Origin: Mycoplasmopsis gallinacea
Lineage (GTDB): Bacteria > Bacillota_I > Bacilli_A > Mycoplasmatales > Metamycoplasmataceae
Length of the DNA: 64,000 bases
NCBI RefSeq assembly: GCF_900660495.1
Contig: NZ_LR214950.1
Location: 124,001 to 188,000, forward strand
Direction of reading: 5' to 3'
The notes under the pieces: generated by a model
Databases searched by the model: none
Told to the model about the DNA's origin: nothing
What the model saw: the letters and a program-made list of their open reading frames with translations, nothing else
Translations under genes and position numbers: made by a program
Shown here: positions 46,617 through 56,400 of the stretch, one piece after another
Numbering within the stretch: position 1 is the first letter of the stretch
Layout: every line of letters begins with the position of its first letter

Positions 46617-47969
46617 ATGCATTCAATAAAAAAATATTTATTAAAACCAGATTTTTACGATGGCTGAGAAGTAACATTACAAGGATGAGTTTCTTCAAAT
46701 AGAGGAAATAAAAAAATTCGTTTCGTTTCATTAAACGATGGTTCTACAGTTAAAAACATTCAAATCGTTTTCAAATCAGAAACATTTGATCTTGAGTTAG
46801 TAGATTCATTAAGAACAGGTGCTGCTTTAGTAGTTAAAGGAACTCTTCATTCAACACCTGAAGCAAAACAACCAATTGAACTTCAAGCTTCAGAAATTGT
46901 TAGCTACAAAAACGTTGATCAAGATTATCCAATTCAAAACCAAGAAATGAAAATGGACGTATTAAGAGAATTGCCACATATGCGTCACCGTACAAGTTTA
47001 ATTAAAGCAATTATGCTTATCCGTTCAACCCTTGCTCAAGAAGTTCATAAATACTTTGCAGCTAGATATTTTTACTATATGAACAGCCCTATTATTACTT
47101 CAAATGATGGTGAAGGAGCAGGTGAAACATTTAACGTCAGTGATGGTTCGAAAGATGGGTTCTTTGGAAAAGGAAACAAAGCAACATTAGGTGTAACAGG
47201 ACAACTTCATGGTGAAAGTTATGCTATTGGAATGAACAAAATCTATACTTTCGCGCCTACATTTAGGGCAGAAAACTCAAACACAAAACGTCACCTTGCA
47301 GAATTTTGAATGATTGAGCCAGAAGTTGCTTTTTATGATTTACATGATGCAATTAAACTTGCTCACAACTTAATTAAAGTAGTTGTAAGAAACGTATTAC
47401 ACAAAAACAAATTTGAACTTGAATATATCGAAGAAACATTGCAAAATGGAATTATTGAAAGATTAGAAAAATTTGTTGAAAGCTCTCTTAAAATCGTGGA
47501 TTACAAAGAAGTTTTAGAAATTTTAGATAAAGTAAAAGATCGTTTTGAAGATAAAAATATTCACTTTGGTTTGGATCTTGGTTCAGAACACGAAAGATAC
47601 TTAACAGATGAATACTTTAAAGCTCCAGTTGCAGTTATTAACTTCCCTAAAGATTTTAAAGCTTTTTATATGTATCAAAATGAAGATGGAAAAACAGTTG
47701 CTGCCTTTGATCTTTTAGTGCCAGGAGTTGGTGAAATGGTAGGTGGAAGCCAAAGAGAAAGCGATTATGACAAATTATTAAAAAGAGTGCAAGAACTTGG
47801 AATCGATGAAAAAGACTTACAATGATACCTTGACCTTCGTCGTTTTGGGCACGCTGCATCAGCTGGATTTGGAATTGGTTTTGAACGTCTTGTAATGTAC
47901 GTAACAGGTATTGAAAACATCCGTGATGTTATCCCTTATCCAAGAACCGCTGGAAATATTAGAATGTAA
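46617..47969 (+). CDS. asnS: Asparaginyl-tRNA synthetase (450 aa)
   Basis: Class IIb synthetase. OB-fold at the N-terminus ([20 protein letters not shown]), catalytic core with [13 protein letters not shown], motif 2 [17 protein letters not shown] and motif 3 [15 protein letters not shown]. Preceded by TAGGAG at a normal distance. Its presence means Asn-tRNA can be made directly, without needing the amidotransferase route. It is the last gene of the hisS-aspS-asnS cluster and is followed by a strong terminator. Confidence 0.97.
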
Positions 47970-47980
47970 TTTTAATCCTT

Positions 47981-48020
47981 AATAAAAACGAAATATGGCA
48001 ATCCATATTTCGTTTTTATT
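47981..48020 (+). terminator. asnS terminator
   Basis: A perfect 18-bp stem (AATAAAAACGAAATATGG and its complement) with loop CAAT, T run included in the 3' arm. Confidence 0.93.
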
Positions 48021-48042
48021 TAATATAAAGTACAATTTATTT

Positions 48043-48849
48043 ATGAAACAAATAAATTTTTTCAAGTATCAAGATTGCCAAATTGAATATTTAAAAATAG
48101 ACAATAACTCAAAAGAAAACATTTTACTTATTCATGGTTTTAGTGCAGATTTTGACTATTATCACAAATTTTATGATTATATTGATTCGCATAATATTCA
48201 TGCTCTAAACGCACCTTTTCATGGTAATAGCACTGGTTCAAAAGTAACAATGAATATGGACTATATCTTGGAAATTTTGGAATTTTATATTACAAGCAAC
48301 AAACTTAAAAATTTAAACATTATTGGTCATTCAATGGGCGGCGGGCTCGCAATGATGCTAGTGAAAAAATTTGGAGATATTATCAAAAACATCATTTTAG
48401 TTGGCCCAATGAGTAGATCGGGCCTTGTGAAAACAGAAGTATTTAAAGAAAGTTTTTTTCCACGTAATATCAAAGAATATGAAAAATTAGCTGCTTTATG
48501 TTATTACGATCCAAATATAGTGCTAAAAAATCCAGAATATATGCAAATGCTTGATAATTATTTTAAGAATAATCAAGAAAAATTAGACTATATTTATGAA
48601 CTAGGACACTCACTTCCTAACTTAGAAAATATGGATAAAATCGATGAAGGAATTGCAAATTATAAAGGAAATTTATATTTATTATATGGTGATCATGATG
48701 GGATTATAGATACAGAAAAAATCAGTAATTATTATCATTTTCTTAATCCAAATACTAAAACAATTATTTTTCAAAACGCTGGACATAGTCCTTGATTCGA
48801 AAAAGAAAATAGCTTTTTTGGATTAATAGATTTACTTTTAAACAGATAA
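48043..48849 (+). CDS. Alpha/beta hydrolase (268 aa)
   Basis: Serine hydrolase fold. Oxyanion region LLIHGFSADFDYY, nucleophile elbow IIGHSMGGGLAMM, acid Asp in YGDHDGIID and catalytic His in NAGHSPW. Likely a cytoplasmic esterase or lipase-like enzyme; the substrate is unknown. I start it at ATG 48043 because an upstream in-frame ATG at 47995 lies inside the asnS terminator. No ribosome site is seen, and AT-rich -10-like sequence (taatataaag) lies about 15-20 bp upstream, so translation may be leaderless or near-leaderless. Confidence 0.9.
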
Positions 48850-48936
48850 TAATTTCTTTTATTTATTACCTTTAGAAAAACAGTGTGCAAAAATTATTTT
48901 TTATTCAAATTTTTTACTTATTTGAATTTTGTGCTC

Positions 48937-48954
48937 TTTTTTTTTTTTTTTTTT
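48937..48954 (+). repeat. T18 homopolymer in the lipoprotein promoter
   Basis: 18 consecutive T lie directly upstream of a TAAAAT box (48958-48963), filling the place of the -35/-10 spacer. Start codon of the lipoprotein is at 48993. This layout is known from phase-variable mycoplasma lipoprotein promoters. Confidence 0.9.
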
Positions 48955-48992
48955 GAGTAAAATTTTATTAGACACTTAAAAAGGAGCAATAA

Positions 48993-50207
48993 ATGAAATT
49001 ATTTAATAAGAAATTTCTTACTAGTTTTGGTTTAGTTTTAACTACCTCAGCATCACCATTAATTTTATTTTCATGTGGTAATACTAATGCTAATGTTAAT
49101 GGCAATACTAAACCTTCAACTGACACTTCAAAAACACAAGAAGAACCAAAAAGACCAGTTAATGATACTTTTACAGTAAATTATTCATTAGATATTGCTA
49201 ACGTAGCTGATTTAAAAACTGCATCAAGTCAATTAAGTGAATATGAAACAAAACTAAGGGAATTTGAATCTCAAGGCGCAGAAATTAAAAAAATAAAGTT
49301 AAACACACAATTAAATATTGGAAGTTTCCATTTACCTCAAACACCTAAAGCAGTAACTTTAACAAAAGATGAATATATTGAATTAGTTAAACCATTTTTA
49401 GATGATAATAGTCCTTTTTTCTCAACTAACTGAGAATTATCGCTTCCGGTTCAAGTAACAAATGCTACTGAAGCAAAAGAATTCGAAAAAGAATTTCAAA
49501 ATTTCTTCAACAACTTTTATGTAACAGAACAATGATTTAAAGGTGAATTAAAACCTTTAACAGACGCAGCTAAAACAAATAGATTAAATCCATTTATTAA
49601 CAAAATCACATTAGCTGATGCTCAAAAGAAAAACAAATTAAATGAGTATAATGCAGTAGTTGCAAAAATTAAAGAATTCATTAAACAAACTGCTAATGTT
49701 CAATTAAGTGATGATTTACAAATTATTGAAATTGACCCAGATTATGGAGCGAACTGAGGTATTACATTAAAATTCCAAACACAAAGCGGAGTTCAAACAG
49801 GTAATATAAGACTTGATCTTAAAAAAGCAAATGCTTCATGAACAGCTGCACAAATTGAAGAAAAAAACGCAAATAACCAGTGAATTAAAAGAGCTAAAAA
49901 CGAAATTAATAAAGTTTTAGCTAACCAAACAGTTTCAGCATTATTAAAAGTATTAAAAACTCAATTTATCTTAAACTTTAACGAAAATGAAATTCAAACA
50001 TTAGCTACAAAAATTGTTGAATTAGTTCAAGATTATACTTTTAAAGCTATTCCTGTTTCTTTCGTAATTCCTAATTTTGTTAAAAATGCTGTTAAAAATA
50101 AATTAGTATCATTTATTACACCAATTATTAAATCTAAATTATTAACTTACACAAACAATACAAAAGTTAAATTAGTAGAAATTGCAAATAGAAGAAATTC
50201 ACAATAA
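48993..50207 (+). CDS. Surface lipoprotein (404 aa)
   Basis: Signal peptide MKLFNKKFLTSFGLVLTTSA leads into the lipobox LFSCG, with Cys28 as the predicted lipid-anchored residue. The next 30 residues are an Asn/Thr/Lys/Glu linker, and the rest is a soluble, helix-rich domain with Trp TGA codons. No known enzyme motif is seen. AGGAGC ribosome site 6 bases upstream of the ATG. Likely a variably expressed surface antigen, given the T18 tract in front. It stands alone, with its own terminator. Confidence 0.92.
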
Positions 50208-50214
50208 TAAAATG

Positions 50215-50241
50215 ATCCTGTAATTACTTACAGGATTTTTT
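50215..50241 (+). terminator. Terminator of the lipoprotein gene
   Basis: ATCCTGTAA-TTAC-TTACAGGAT followed by T run. The interval 50242-50445 shows no gene or clear signal. Confidence 0.9.
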
Positions 50242-50445
50242 ATATATTGAAATTTAACTTTTCGACAATTTTCATTGCTTAAATTAGGACTTAGTATTGA
50301 CTATAACCTGAACAAGAAAATGCAAGAGAAAAGTATGGATCAAAGGTATGTTTTTTGTGTTTTTTGATACCATTCGCATTGAAATGTAAATTGCAATCAA
50401 TCAATCAATGCATTGAAACTAAAGGTTATTGTTAATTTATAAATT

Positions 50446-52010
50446 TTATTTATTTGATTTTACGACTACCCATTTACCTGATTTAGTAGAACCCTCTCTT
50501 TTAATCAGATCATTAGATTTAAGTTTTCTTAAGTGATATCAGACGCCATCCTCTGTTATTTCTTTAAACTCATTTGCTATCTGTTTTGCAGTAATATTTG
50601 TATTGTTTTTTATAAGAAGCAATATCTGTTCTTTAATATTAATATTTTCTTCGTTAGTTTCAGAAGTTTCTTTGGTAGTTCCATCGATTTCTTTGGTAGT
50701 GCTAACGTTAAAGTCTTTCAAAAATTCTGAATTTATTGTCATAACTGCATTGGTGTAATTGTCATTTTCATTGTCGGGATAAAATTTTAGTTCAGGAGAA
50801 GAATTTTTAAATAGAGCGTCTTTTGCTCTTCTTATACCTGAACCATAATACTCTATTAAATTTAATTTGAAAAACATATCTTTAATTTCTTTATTTAGAT
50901 ATTGTCTTCTGTCAAAACTTCTTTCATTATTTAGAGCTTCAATAGTTACAGGTGGAAGAGTTCTGTTGTGATTTACAAAAGAAATTCTATCATTATAAAT
51001 AATATATATCCCTACATACTCAGGTGTATCATATTCTTTATGTAAAATAGCATTAGTAGCAAGTTCTTCAAACGCTGTAAGTGGATAATTGTAAATAATC
51101 TTATGTTCAATTTTATCAGATTCTCTAATGGTAAAGGAAGCCATAATATTGTCTTCGAAATATTTACTAACTTGTTTAGCTTGTATTCAAACTGGTCCAT
51201 CAAATCTTTTTGATTCCATTTTATCTGTGCCATCAATTTCTCTTATGATTTCGACATGGGCATTAGTAATAAATTTATTTGGTGTTTCAGCAAACATCAA
51301 CACAGCAAAATTTTTAGCTCTATAACCACCATACTCACTTTCACTCACAAGACCCATGCTTTTAGCCATATCCAACTTAGACATTTCTCTAATGTCTTTT
51401 TTTGATCCTATCAGAAGTAAATATTCTTTCATGTATTCATAGTTTAAATAGTCTATAGTTGCTGTATCATTTAAATTGGAACTAAAAGAAAAATTTGCAA
51501 TTTTTTTAGTAGTTCAAATTCTTATGTTGGGTTTGGCAATCTTGAATCTCTACCAACTCTAATATATCTTCCCGGTTTTAGATTAATATCTTTATCTCTT
51601 TCCGCTTTTTCAGTTGTTTGAAACGGTCCATTAATACCGCTCTCTACTGCAATAACAATATAGTATTCATCGTCAATTTTATCAGTAATTATATGATAAT
51701 TGATTTTAGGACGAATATTAGATAGGAGAGATTTTAATTCATTTTCAATAACTTCAATTTCAGACTCTTTTATACCTATTATTGGCCTTTTTGGAATTGC
51801 CTTTTCTCTACTTTCTTTATTATAAATCTCTTCAATCCCTATAAATAATAGACCTATCTCATTATTCATATAGTTATTAGCAAAAGCGCAAGCAGTTTTT
51901 AGAATTTTATCTTTAAAATTCGCTGACTTTTTATATTCGATAAAGCTATTTTCTATATTTTGTTTTTCAAGAATGTTATGAGCCATTCTCTTTATATCTA
52001 AAAGACGCAT
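50446..52010 (-). pseudogene. AlbA-domain / HATPase-type regulator (RecG-like C-terminus), broken
   Basis: First part from ATG 52010: SFIEYKKSANFKDKILKTAC and the Schlafen/AlbA_2-type domain ending GRYIRVGRDSRLPNPT, then TAA at 51522-51524. Directly after it, the same frame would read EFELLKK. Then a one-base shift near 51501 is needed to continue IANFSFSSNLNDTATIDYLN, an HATPase_c_4-like region (AFEELATNAILHKEY; YYGSGIRRAKD) and a C-terminal winged-helix (ITAKQIANEFKEI...WYHLRKLKSNDLIKREG) to TAA at 50446. So there are two lesions, a nonsense codon and a frameshift, in an otherwise well-preserved gene. Members are found as accessory regulators or defence-linked proteins. Sequencing error could explain the shift but not both. 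Confidence 0.8.
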
Positions 52011-52129
52011 ATTATTTCCTTTTCAAAAATCATAATGTTATCTATATTTAGATTATAAAAAAAGTAGTACAAAAATTCATAAATGCTTATAAAGTAAAAA
52101 CCTATCAAATCAAAAAACAAAGAAATAAA

Positions 52130-52174
52130 AACACAATAAAAAGCCTGGATTATAACCATTCCTTTTATTGTGTT
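52130..52174 (-). terminator. Terminator after ymdB
   Basis: AACACAATAAAA and its complement TTTTATTGTGTT form a stem around an approximately 20-base interior, 66 bp past the ymdB stop, with T-rich arm on the minus strand. Confidence 0.6.
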
Positions 52175-52239
52175 TCGGATCGCTCCATCACAATTTAAAT
52201 TAAAATCGATTAAAAGAGATTTAGTTTTTTGCTTTCTAA

Positions 52240-53043
52240 TTAAAGCTGAATATCATCAATTCTTATCGGTGATATTTTGTTTTCTTTTTCACTCATTTCA
52301 ATAATTACTGCGTTAAATTGAGTATTATTTGGACTAACTTCAAACTTTTCCTTACTTCCATAACGCATTTTTTTATACACTTGTTCATAGTTAGCACCAA
52401 TTGCAGCATTTTGTGGTCCGCACATTCCAGCGTCACTAATGTAAGCTGTTCCATTTGGTAATGTTCGATAATCATTAGTTTGAACATGTGTATGTGTGCC
52501 GCAAACTGCATTGACTTTACCATCTAAATATAAACCTAAAACATTTTTTTCACTTGTAGTTTCAGCATGAAAATCTACAAAACGAAAATCGACATTTTCT
52601 GTACTATCTAAAAGAATATCGACACTATCAAAAAAGTTTAATGCTTCTTCTTCGTTTCAAGGTGACATTAAGGTGTTAAAAGTAATTCCCATTAAAGAAA
52701 TTACTTGCAATTTAAAACCTTTAACATCAAAGGTTTTGCTTCCTACCCCTGGGTAATCAATTGGAATATTTAAAGGTCTAATTACATCTGAATTCTCAAT
52801 GAAATTGTAAATATCAGGATTAGCTCACACATGATTCCCCATTGTAATGGCATTAATACCTATATTTTTGAGTCTAAGATAATCTTGATTGTCAAGACCC
52901 TTTCTACCAGTTACGTTTTCACCTTGTGCAATTACAAAGTCAATATTATTTTGTTTAATTATTTCTGGTAATACTTTTTCAACGGTTGTAACTCCTGGTT
53001 CACCGAAAATATCACCGATAAAAAGTACGTTGATTTTTTTCAT
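52240..53043 (-). CDS. ymdB: YmdB-family metallophosphoesterase (267 aa)
   Basis: Family of 2',3'-cyclic nucleotide phosphodiesterases of the calcineurin-like fold. Metal-binding blocks: LFIGDIFGEPG at residues 6-16, GENVTGRKGL, MGNHVW, VDFHAETTSEK and CGTHTHVQTND. Length matches the family (about 260-270). In B. subtilis YmdB affects RNA turnover and biofilm. ATG at 53043 is preceded by TATAAT 9 bp upstream (53052-53057), with no ribosome site, so the mRNA may be leaderless. The IS30-like element sits 46 bp upstream and may have displaced the native promoter. Confidence 0.95.
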
Positions 53044-53074
53044 GTTTATATTATATATGTTAAGAACAAATGTT

Positions 53075-53089
53075 TAATATATTAATTAA
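53075..53089. repeat. 15-bp target duplication of the IS30-like element, left copy
   Basis: taatatattaattaa here and at 54912-54926 flanks the element exactly. The right copy contains the recA stop codon. Confidence 0.8.
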
Positions 53090-53240
53090 TAAAAATTGGA
53101 AAAGTGACGCGCAAGTTAAGTGGTAAAAAATAACAATGCTTTTTTAATGTTTAAATTATAAAAAAATTAGTGCAAAAAATGAAGAAATAGTGACAAAAGC
53201 AAAATCAAAAGCGCAAGCCCTTGTGGCTTGTTTTCTTATA

Positions 53241-53471
53241 AATTTTGAAGTTCTTTTGCTTCTTTTCTGCGAAAGAAAAGGAGGCCCGTGCGGCAGCACA
53301 ATCATTGAATCTGTGTCTAAAGATAGACATAGCACAACACCGCAAAAAAATAGCATTTCACATTAAATGGGCTTCAGTCACTAAAATCTAGTTTAGGTCT
53401 CAAAGACCAAAGTTTCCCTTTTACCCATATTAATTTTGAAGTTCTTTTGCTTCTTTTCTGCGAAAGAAAAG
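53241..53471. repeat. 40-bp direct repeat inside the IS30-like element
   Basis: The 40-bp segment beginning aattttgaagttcttttgct occurs at 53241-53280 and 53432-53471, each containing tctgcgaaagaaaag. The flanks (tttagtttaggtc at about 53388 and 53586) are also shared, so it is a diverged duplication with a roughly 190-bp period in non-coding DNA. Confidence 0.85.
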
Positions 53472-53633
53472 AAAAGAAGGCCGCGTGCCAACGCAATTAA
53501 TGTATTTGTAACAAAAGACTGTCATTACAAGACTATTCTTATTTAAACTGACATTTACACAAAAAATAGGTTTTATTCACATAAATTTAGTTTAGGTCGT
53601 CAATCTTGAACTTAGCATTTATCGATATTAATT

Positions 53634-54812
53634 TTAATTTTCTATCGCTAATATTCTTTTGTATTCATCGATTTGTTCTTTGAGTCAAAACACATATTCT
53701 TGTGTGAGTGAATTGAAACTTTTACCCTTCGGAATAAATCTTCTAATGTATCTATGAGCATTTTCAATTGAACCTTTTTGATATGAAGCATAAGGTTTAC
53801 ATTTAAATAATTTTTTCTTACCTACCACTTTATGAAGAAGTGTGTTTTCGCTACCATTATCTACTGTCAAAGTCTTTATTTCAAGATTGTATTTTCTTAT
53901 TAACATTTTTAATGCTTTGTTAATTGATTTTGCATCTCTTTTGGTTAAAGCGATATATAACTCTCTAGTTTTACGGTCTAAAAGTGTAAAAAGAACAAAC
54001 TTATCTTCTCTTTTACCTATTACTGTATCAGCTTCAAAATGCCCTTTTTCTAGCCTTAAATCCGCTTCTTCAGGTCTATATTTTAGGTCTCTAGCGTGTA
54101 TCAAGGATTTTTTACCTTGCTTTAATGTAGTTTTTGTATAGCCACCTCTTGATAAATATAAAAGCGGGTCAAGAGGAAGCTTTATTCTTTGTTGCTTTAG
54201 AGCTTTGTAAATTGTGCTAAATGTAGGACAAAAAGTATCTGGATTTGTTTGTTTGAACGAGTTGACCATAAATTTCACAGACATTTTACATTTAATGTTT
54301 TTAGAGTTTTTGCTTGCTTTTTTTCTTAATTCTTTAGTTACATCGTTTCAATATTTCTTGAAGTAACTTCACTTATTTTTTTGTGATTCTGACACTATCA
54401 TTAACCTTTTAGTTTTATAACTGAGTAAATGATTTGCTAATTTTCTAAAGGAGAGAAATTTAGTTATAAAAATTTTGTCTCCACAATTTTTGCAAATAAA
54501 TTTATTTTTTAAGCTTTTATGATAGTCATTTTTTTCAATCATTATTGCCATTTTTTGTTTAATTGTTCTAGATTGATAACCAAAATATTTCGCTGCTTTT
54601 GATATTGAATTCAACACTAGAACTTTTAAAATAATTTCTCACATTAATAGTATAGATATTTGTTTATCTCTAAGCAATCTTTTAGAAGAAACATTTGAGT
54701 GAAGACGTTTTATCTCATCATCTGTTTCTTTTATGATAAAGTGACGTGAGTTTTCAGCATTATTTTTTACACAAATAATATTTAGTTTAGATAAATCTAT
54801 CAATTTTTTCAT
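53634..54812 (-). CDS. IS30-family transposase (392 aa)
   Basis: The N-terminal half has a regulator-like HTH (SISKAAKYFGYQSRTIKQ) and a zinc-ribbon-like pair CKNCGDK. The DDE core has GHFEADTVIGKRED (first Asp), LTVDNGSEN (second Asp) and YASYQKGSIENAHRYIRRFIP (Glu), the typical IS30 spacing. The frame is intact from ATG 54812 to TAA 53634 with Trp TGA codons. It resembles IS1630 of mycoplasmas. The ATG is preceded by AT-rich sequence without a clear ribosome site. Confidence 0.93.
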
Positions 54813-54911
54813 ATAATAAAAATGTGTCCTTTCTTTGCAAGCATTATTATTTTACACAATGGACACAAAAAAGTCACATGCATTAAATTTGCGTGTGACT
54901 TTTCTAATTTA

Positions 54912-54926
54912 TAATATATTAATTAA
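54912..54926. repeat. 15-bp target duplication of the IS30-like element, right copy
   Basis: taatatattaattaa, same as 53075-53089. It includes recA's stop codon, so the insertion happened right at the end of recA without damaging it. Confidence 0.8.
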
Positions 54927-55897
54927 CTTTGATTAAGTTTTTCTAAAATTTCTTTCTGAATTTCCTCATTATTTAAGATGTATTCTTTTAAAGATTTTCT
55001 TCCTTGTGCAATGTTTTGATTATTGTAACTATATCAAGCACCTTTTTTAGCGAAAACCCCCATTTCAGTACCTAAATCCGCTAATTCACCAATCCGATCA
55101 ATCCCCTTTGCAAAAACAATTTCACTTTGAGCTGTTTTATAAGGTGCAGACAATTTGTTTTTGACTACTTTAAATCTAACTTCATTTCCAACAAATTCTT
55201 TTCCGTCAGCTAAAACTGTACCTTTTCTAACTTCAATTCGAATGCTTGAATAAAATTTTAAAGCCCTTCCACCTGTAGTGGTTTCAGGGTTACCAAAAAT
55301 TACACCAACTTTTTCTCTAATTTGGTTAATAAAAATTACAGTTGTATTATTTTTGTTTAAGCTAGCAGTTATTTTTCTAAGTGCCTTAGACATAAGGCGA
55401 GCTTGAAGTCCAATTTGTTGATCTTTCATTTCTCCTTGAAGCTCAGCTTCAGGAACTAAAGCGGCCACGCTATCTACTACTATTAAATCAATGTAACCAC
55501 TTTTAGCGAGCATATCAACAATTTCAAGTGCTTGCTCACCTGAATCTGGTTGGCTCAAAATTAAATTATCAATATCTACACCTATGTTTTTAGCATAAAT
55601 TGGGTCTATTGAATGCTCAGCATCAATAAAAGCTGCTATTTTCCCTAGTTTTTGTACTTCGGCTATGCAATGGAGTGATAAAGTTGTCTTTCCACAACTT
55701 TCAGGTCCATAAATCTCAATAATTCTTCCTTTTGGTATTCCATTAATTCCTAGTGCTTTATCTAAGGCATAACTACCGCTAGAGAAAGTTTCAATATCTA
55801 AAACTTTAGAATCACCCATTAGCATAATTGCTTCTTTTCCAAATTTTTTAGACACTTCATTTAGAGCGTTTTTTATAAGTTCTTTGTTTTCATCCAT
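54923..55897 (-). CDS. recA: Recombinase RecA (324 aa)
   Basis: ATP-dependent strand-exchange protein. Walker A is GPESCGKTT (Cys in place of the usual Ser), Walker B LIVVDSVAAL, the LexA/L1 region EAELQGEMKDQQIGLQARLM, loop L2 FINQIREKVGVIFGNPETTTGG. Near the C-terminus a TGA at 55031-55033 is Trp (GAWYSYNN), giving continuation to TAA at 54923. The C-terminal acidic tail is short, as usual in mycoplasmas. AGGGAT before the ATG. It is a single gene followed directly by the IS30-like element. Confidence 0.97.
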
Positions 55898-55958
55898 TAA
55901 TTATCCCTCCAGTATTAATATAAGCAAAAATTCAATATAACTGGAAAGTGTACAAAAT

Positions 55959-56014
55959 AAAAAATATATCTTTGTTTTTCCACTTTACAAGAGAAAAACC
56001 AAAGATATATTTTC
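55959..56014 (-). terminator. rpsO terminator
   Basis: AATATATCTTTG...GTTTTTC and its complement form a long stem around cactttacaag, just past the rpsO stop at 56020. Confidence 0.75.
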
Positions 56015-56019
56015 AAATA

Positions 56020-56286
56020 TTATTTACGTAAGTTAAGAGCTTCTAAACACTTGTTGTATTCTTCAAGGTTTGTTTCTTTTAAGTGTTTAAGTAAAACTTT
56101 ACGTTGTGAAATTTTTGCTAAGAAACCTCTACGTGAGTGGAAGTCTTTAGGATTTACTGCAAAGTGTGATTTTAAAGATTCAATATCTTCTGTTAAAATA
56201 GCAATTTGAACAAAAGCATTTCCTGTATCTTTTGCATTTTTCCCATATTTAGCAACAAGTTCTGCTTTACGAGCTTTTGAAACCAT
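56020..56286 (-). CDS. rpsO: 30S ribosomal protein S15 (88 aa)
   Basis: Primary 16S rRNA-binding protein of the small subunit platform. Typical features: GNAFVQIAILTEDIESLKSHF, the HSRRGFLAKISQRKVLLKHLK helix-loop and 88-residue length. Strong AAAGGAG ribosome site. Its leader from the TATAAT at 56390-56395 is about 95 nt and contains a small hairpin (GCTATTATGATAGC), where S15 autoregulation could act, as known in other bacteria. Confidence 0.97.
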   Translation of the reverse strand: MVSKARKAELVAKYGKNAKDTGNAFVQIAILTEDIESLKSHFAVNPKDFHSRRGFLAKISQRKVLLKHLKETNLEEYNKCLEALNLRK

Positions 56287-56389
56287 AATTATCTCCTTTA
56301 GTTAAATTATGTTTTAAACCGAGCTTAATTTGAACATTAAACTAAGTATAAAATTTATGTTTTATTAGTGCTATCATAATAGCTTTTGT

Positions 56390-56395
56390 ATTATA
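56390..56395 (-). promoter_or_regulatory. -10 box TATAAT of rpsO
   Basis: Consensus box about 105 bp upstream of the rpsO ATG and just past the end of the ribF-like gene. No good -35 hexamer is visible. Confidence 0.55.
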
Positions 56396-56400
56396 TCATT

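Larger units (their letters stand above)
53090..54911 (-). mobile_element. IS30-family insertion sequence (1822 bp)
   Basis: The ends are imperfect inverted repeats: left aattggaaaagtgacgcgc, right (read inward) aattagaaaagtcacacgc. The 15-bp direct repeat flanks both sides. One intact transposase gene lies on the minus strand. The right end is itself a palindrome (AAAAGTCACA.../...TGTGACTTTT) that can fold as a hairpin and may act as the recA terminator. About 540 bp of non-coding DNA (53090-53633) follows the transposase, unusually long for a compact IS, and holds an internal direct repeat. A deleted relative is at 10940-11461. Confidence 0.85.

Noticed and set aside
47995-48042. Upstream in-frame ATG for the alpha/beta hydrolase
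   Set aside because: It lies inside the perfect asnS terminator hairpin. The ATG at 48043 gives the normal family start (MKQINFFKYQ).
51490-51530. Programmed frameshift in the AlbA/ATPase gene
   Set aside because: There is an A7 run near the shift, but a separate TAA stop lies upstream in the original frame, so decay is simpler than recoding.
53156-53356. 66-codon minus-strand ORF in the IS30-like element
   Set aside because: It overlaps the duplicated non-coding segment, has no ribosome site and shows no coding-like composition. Probably chance.
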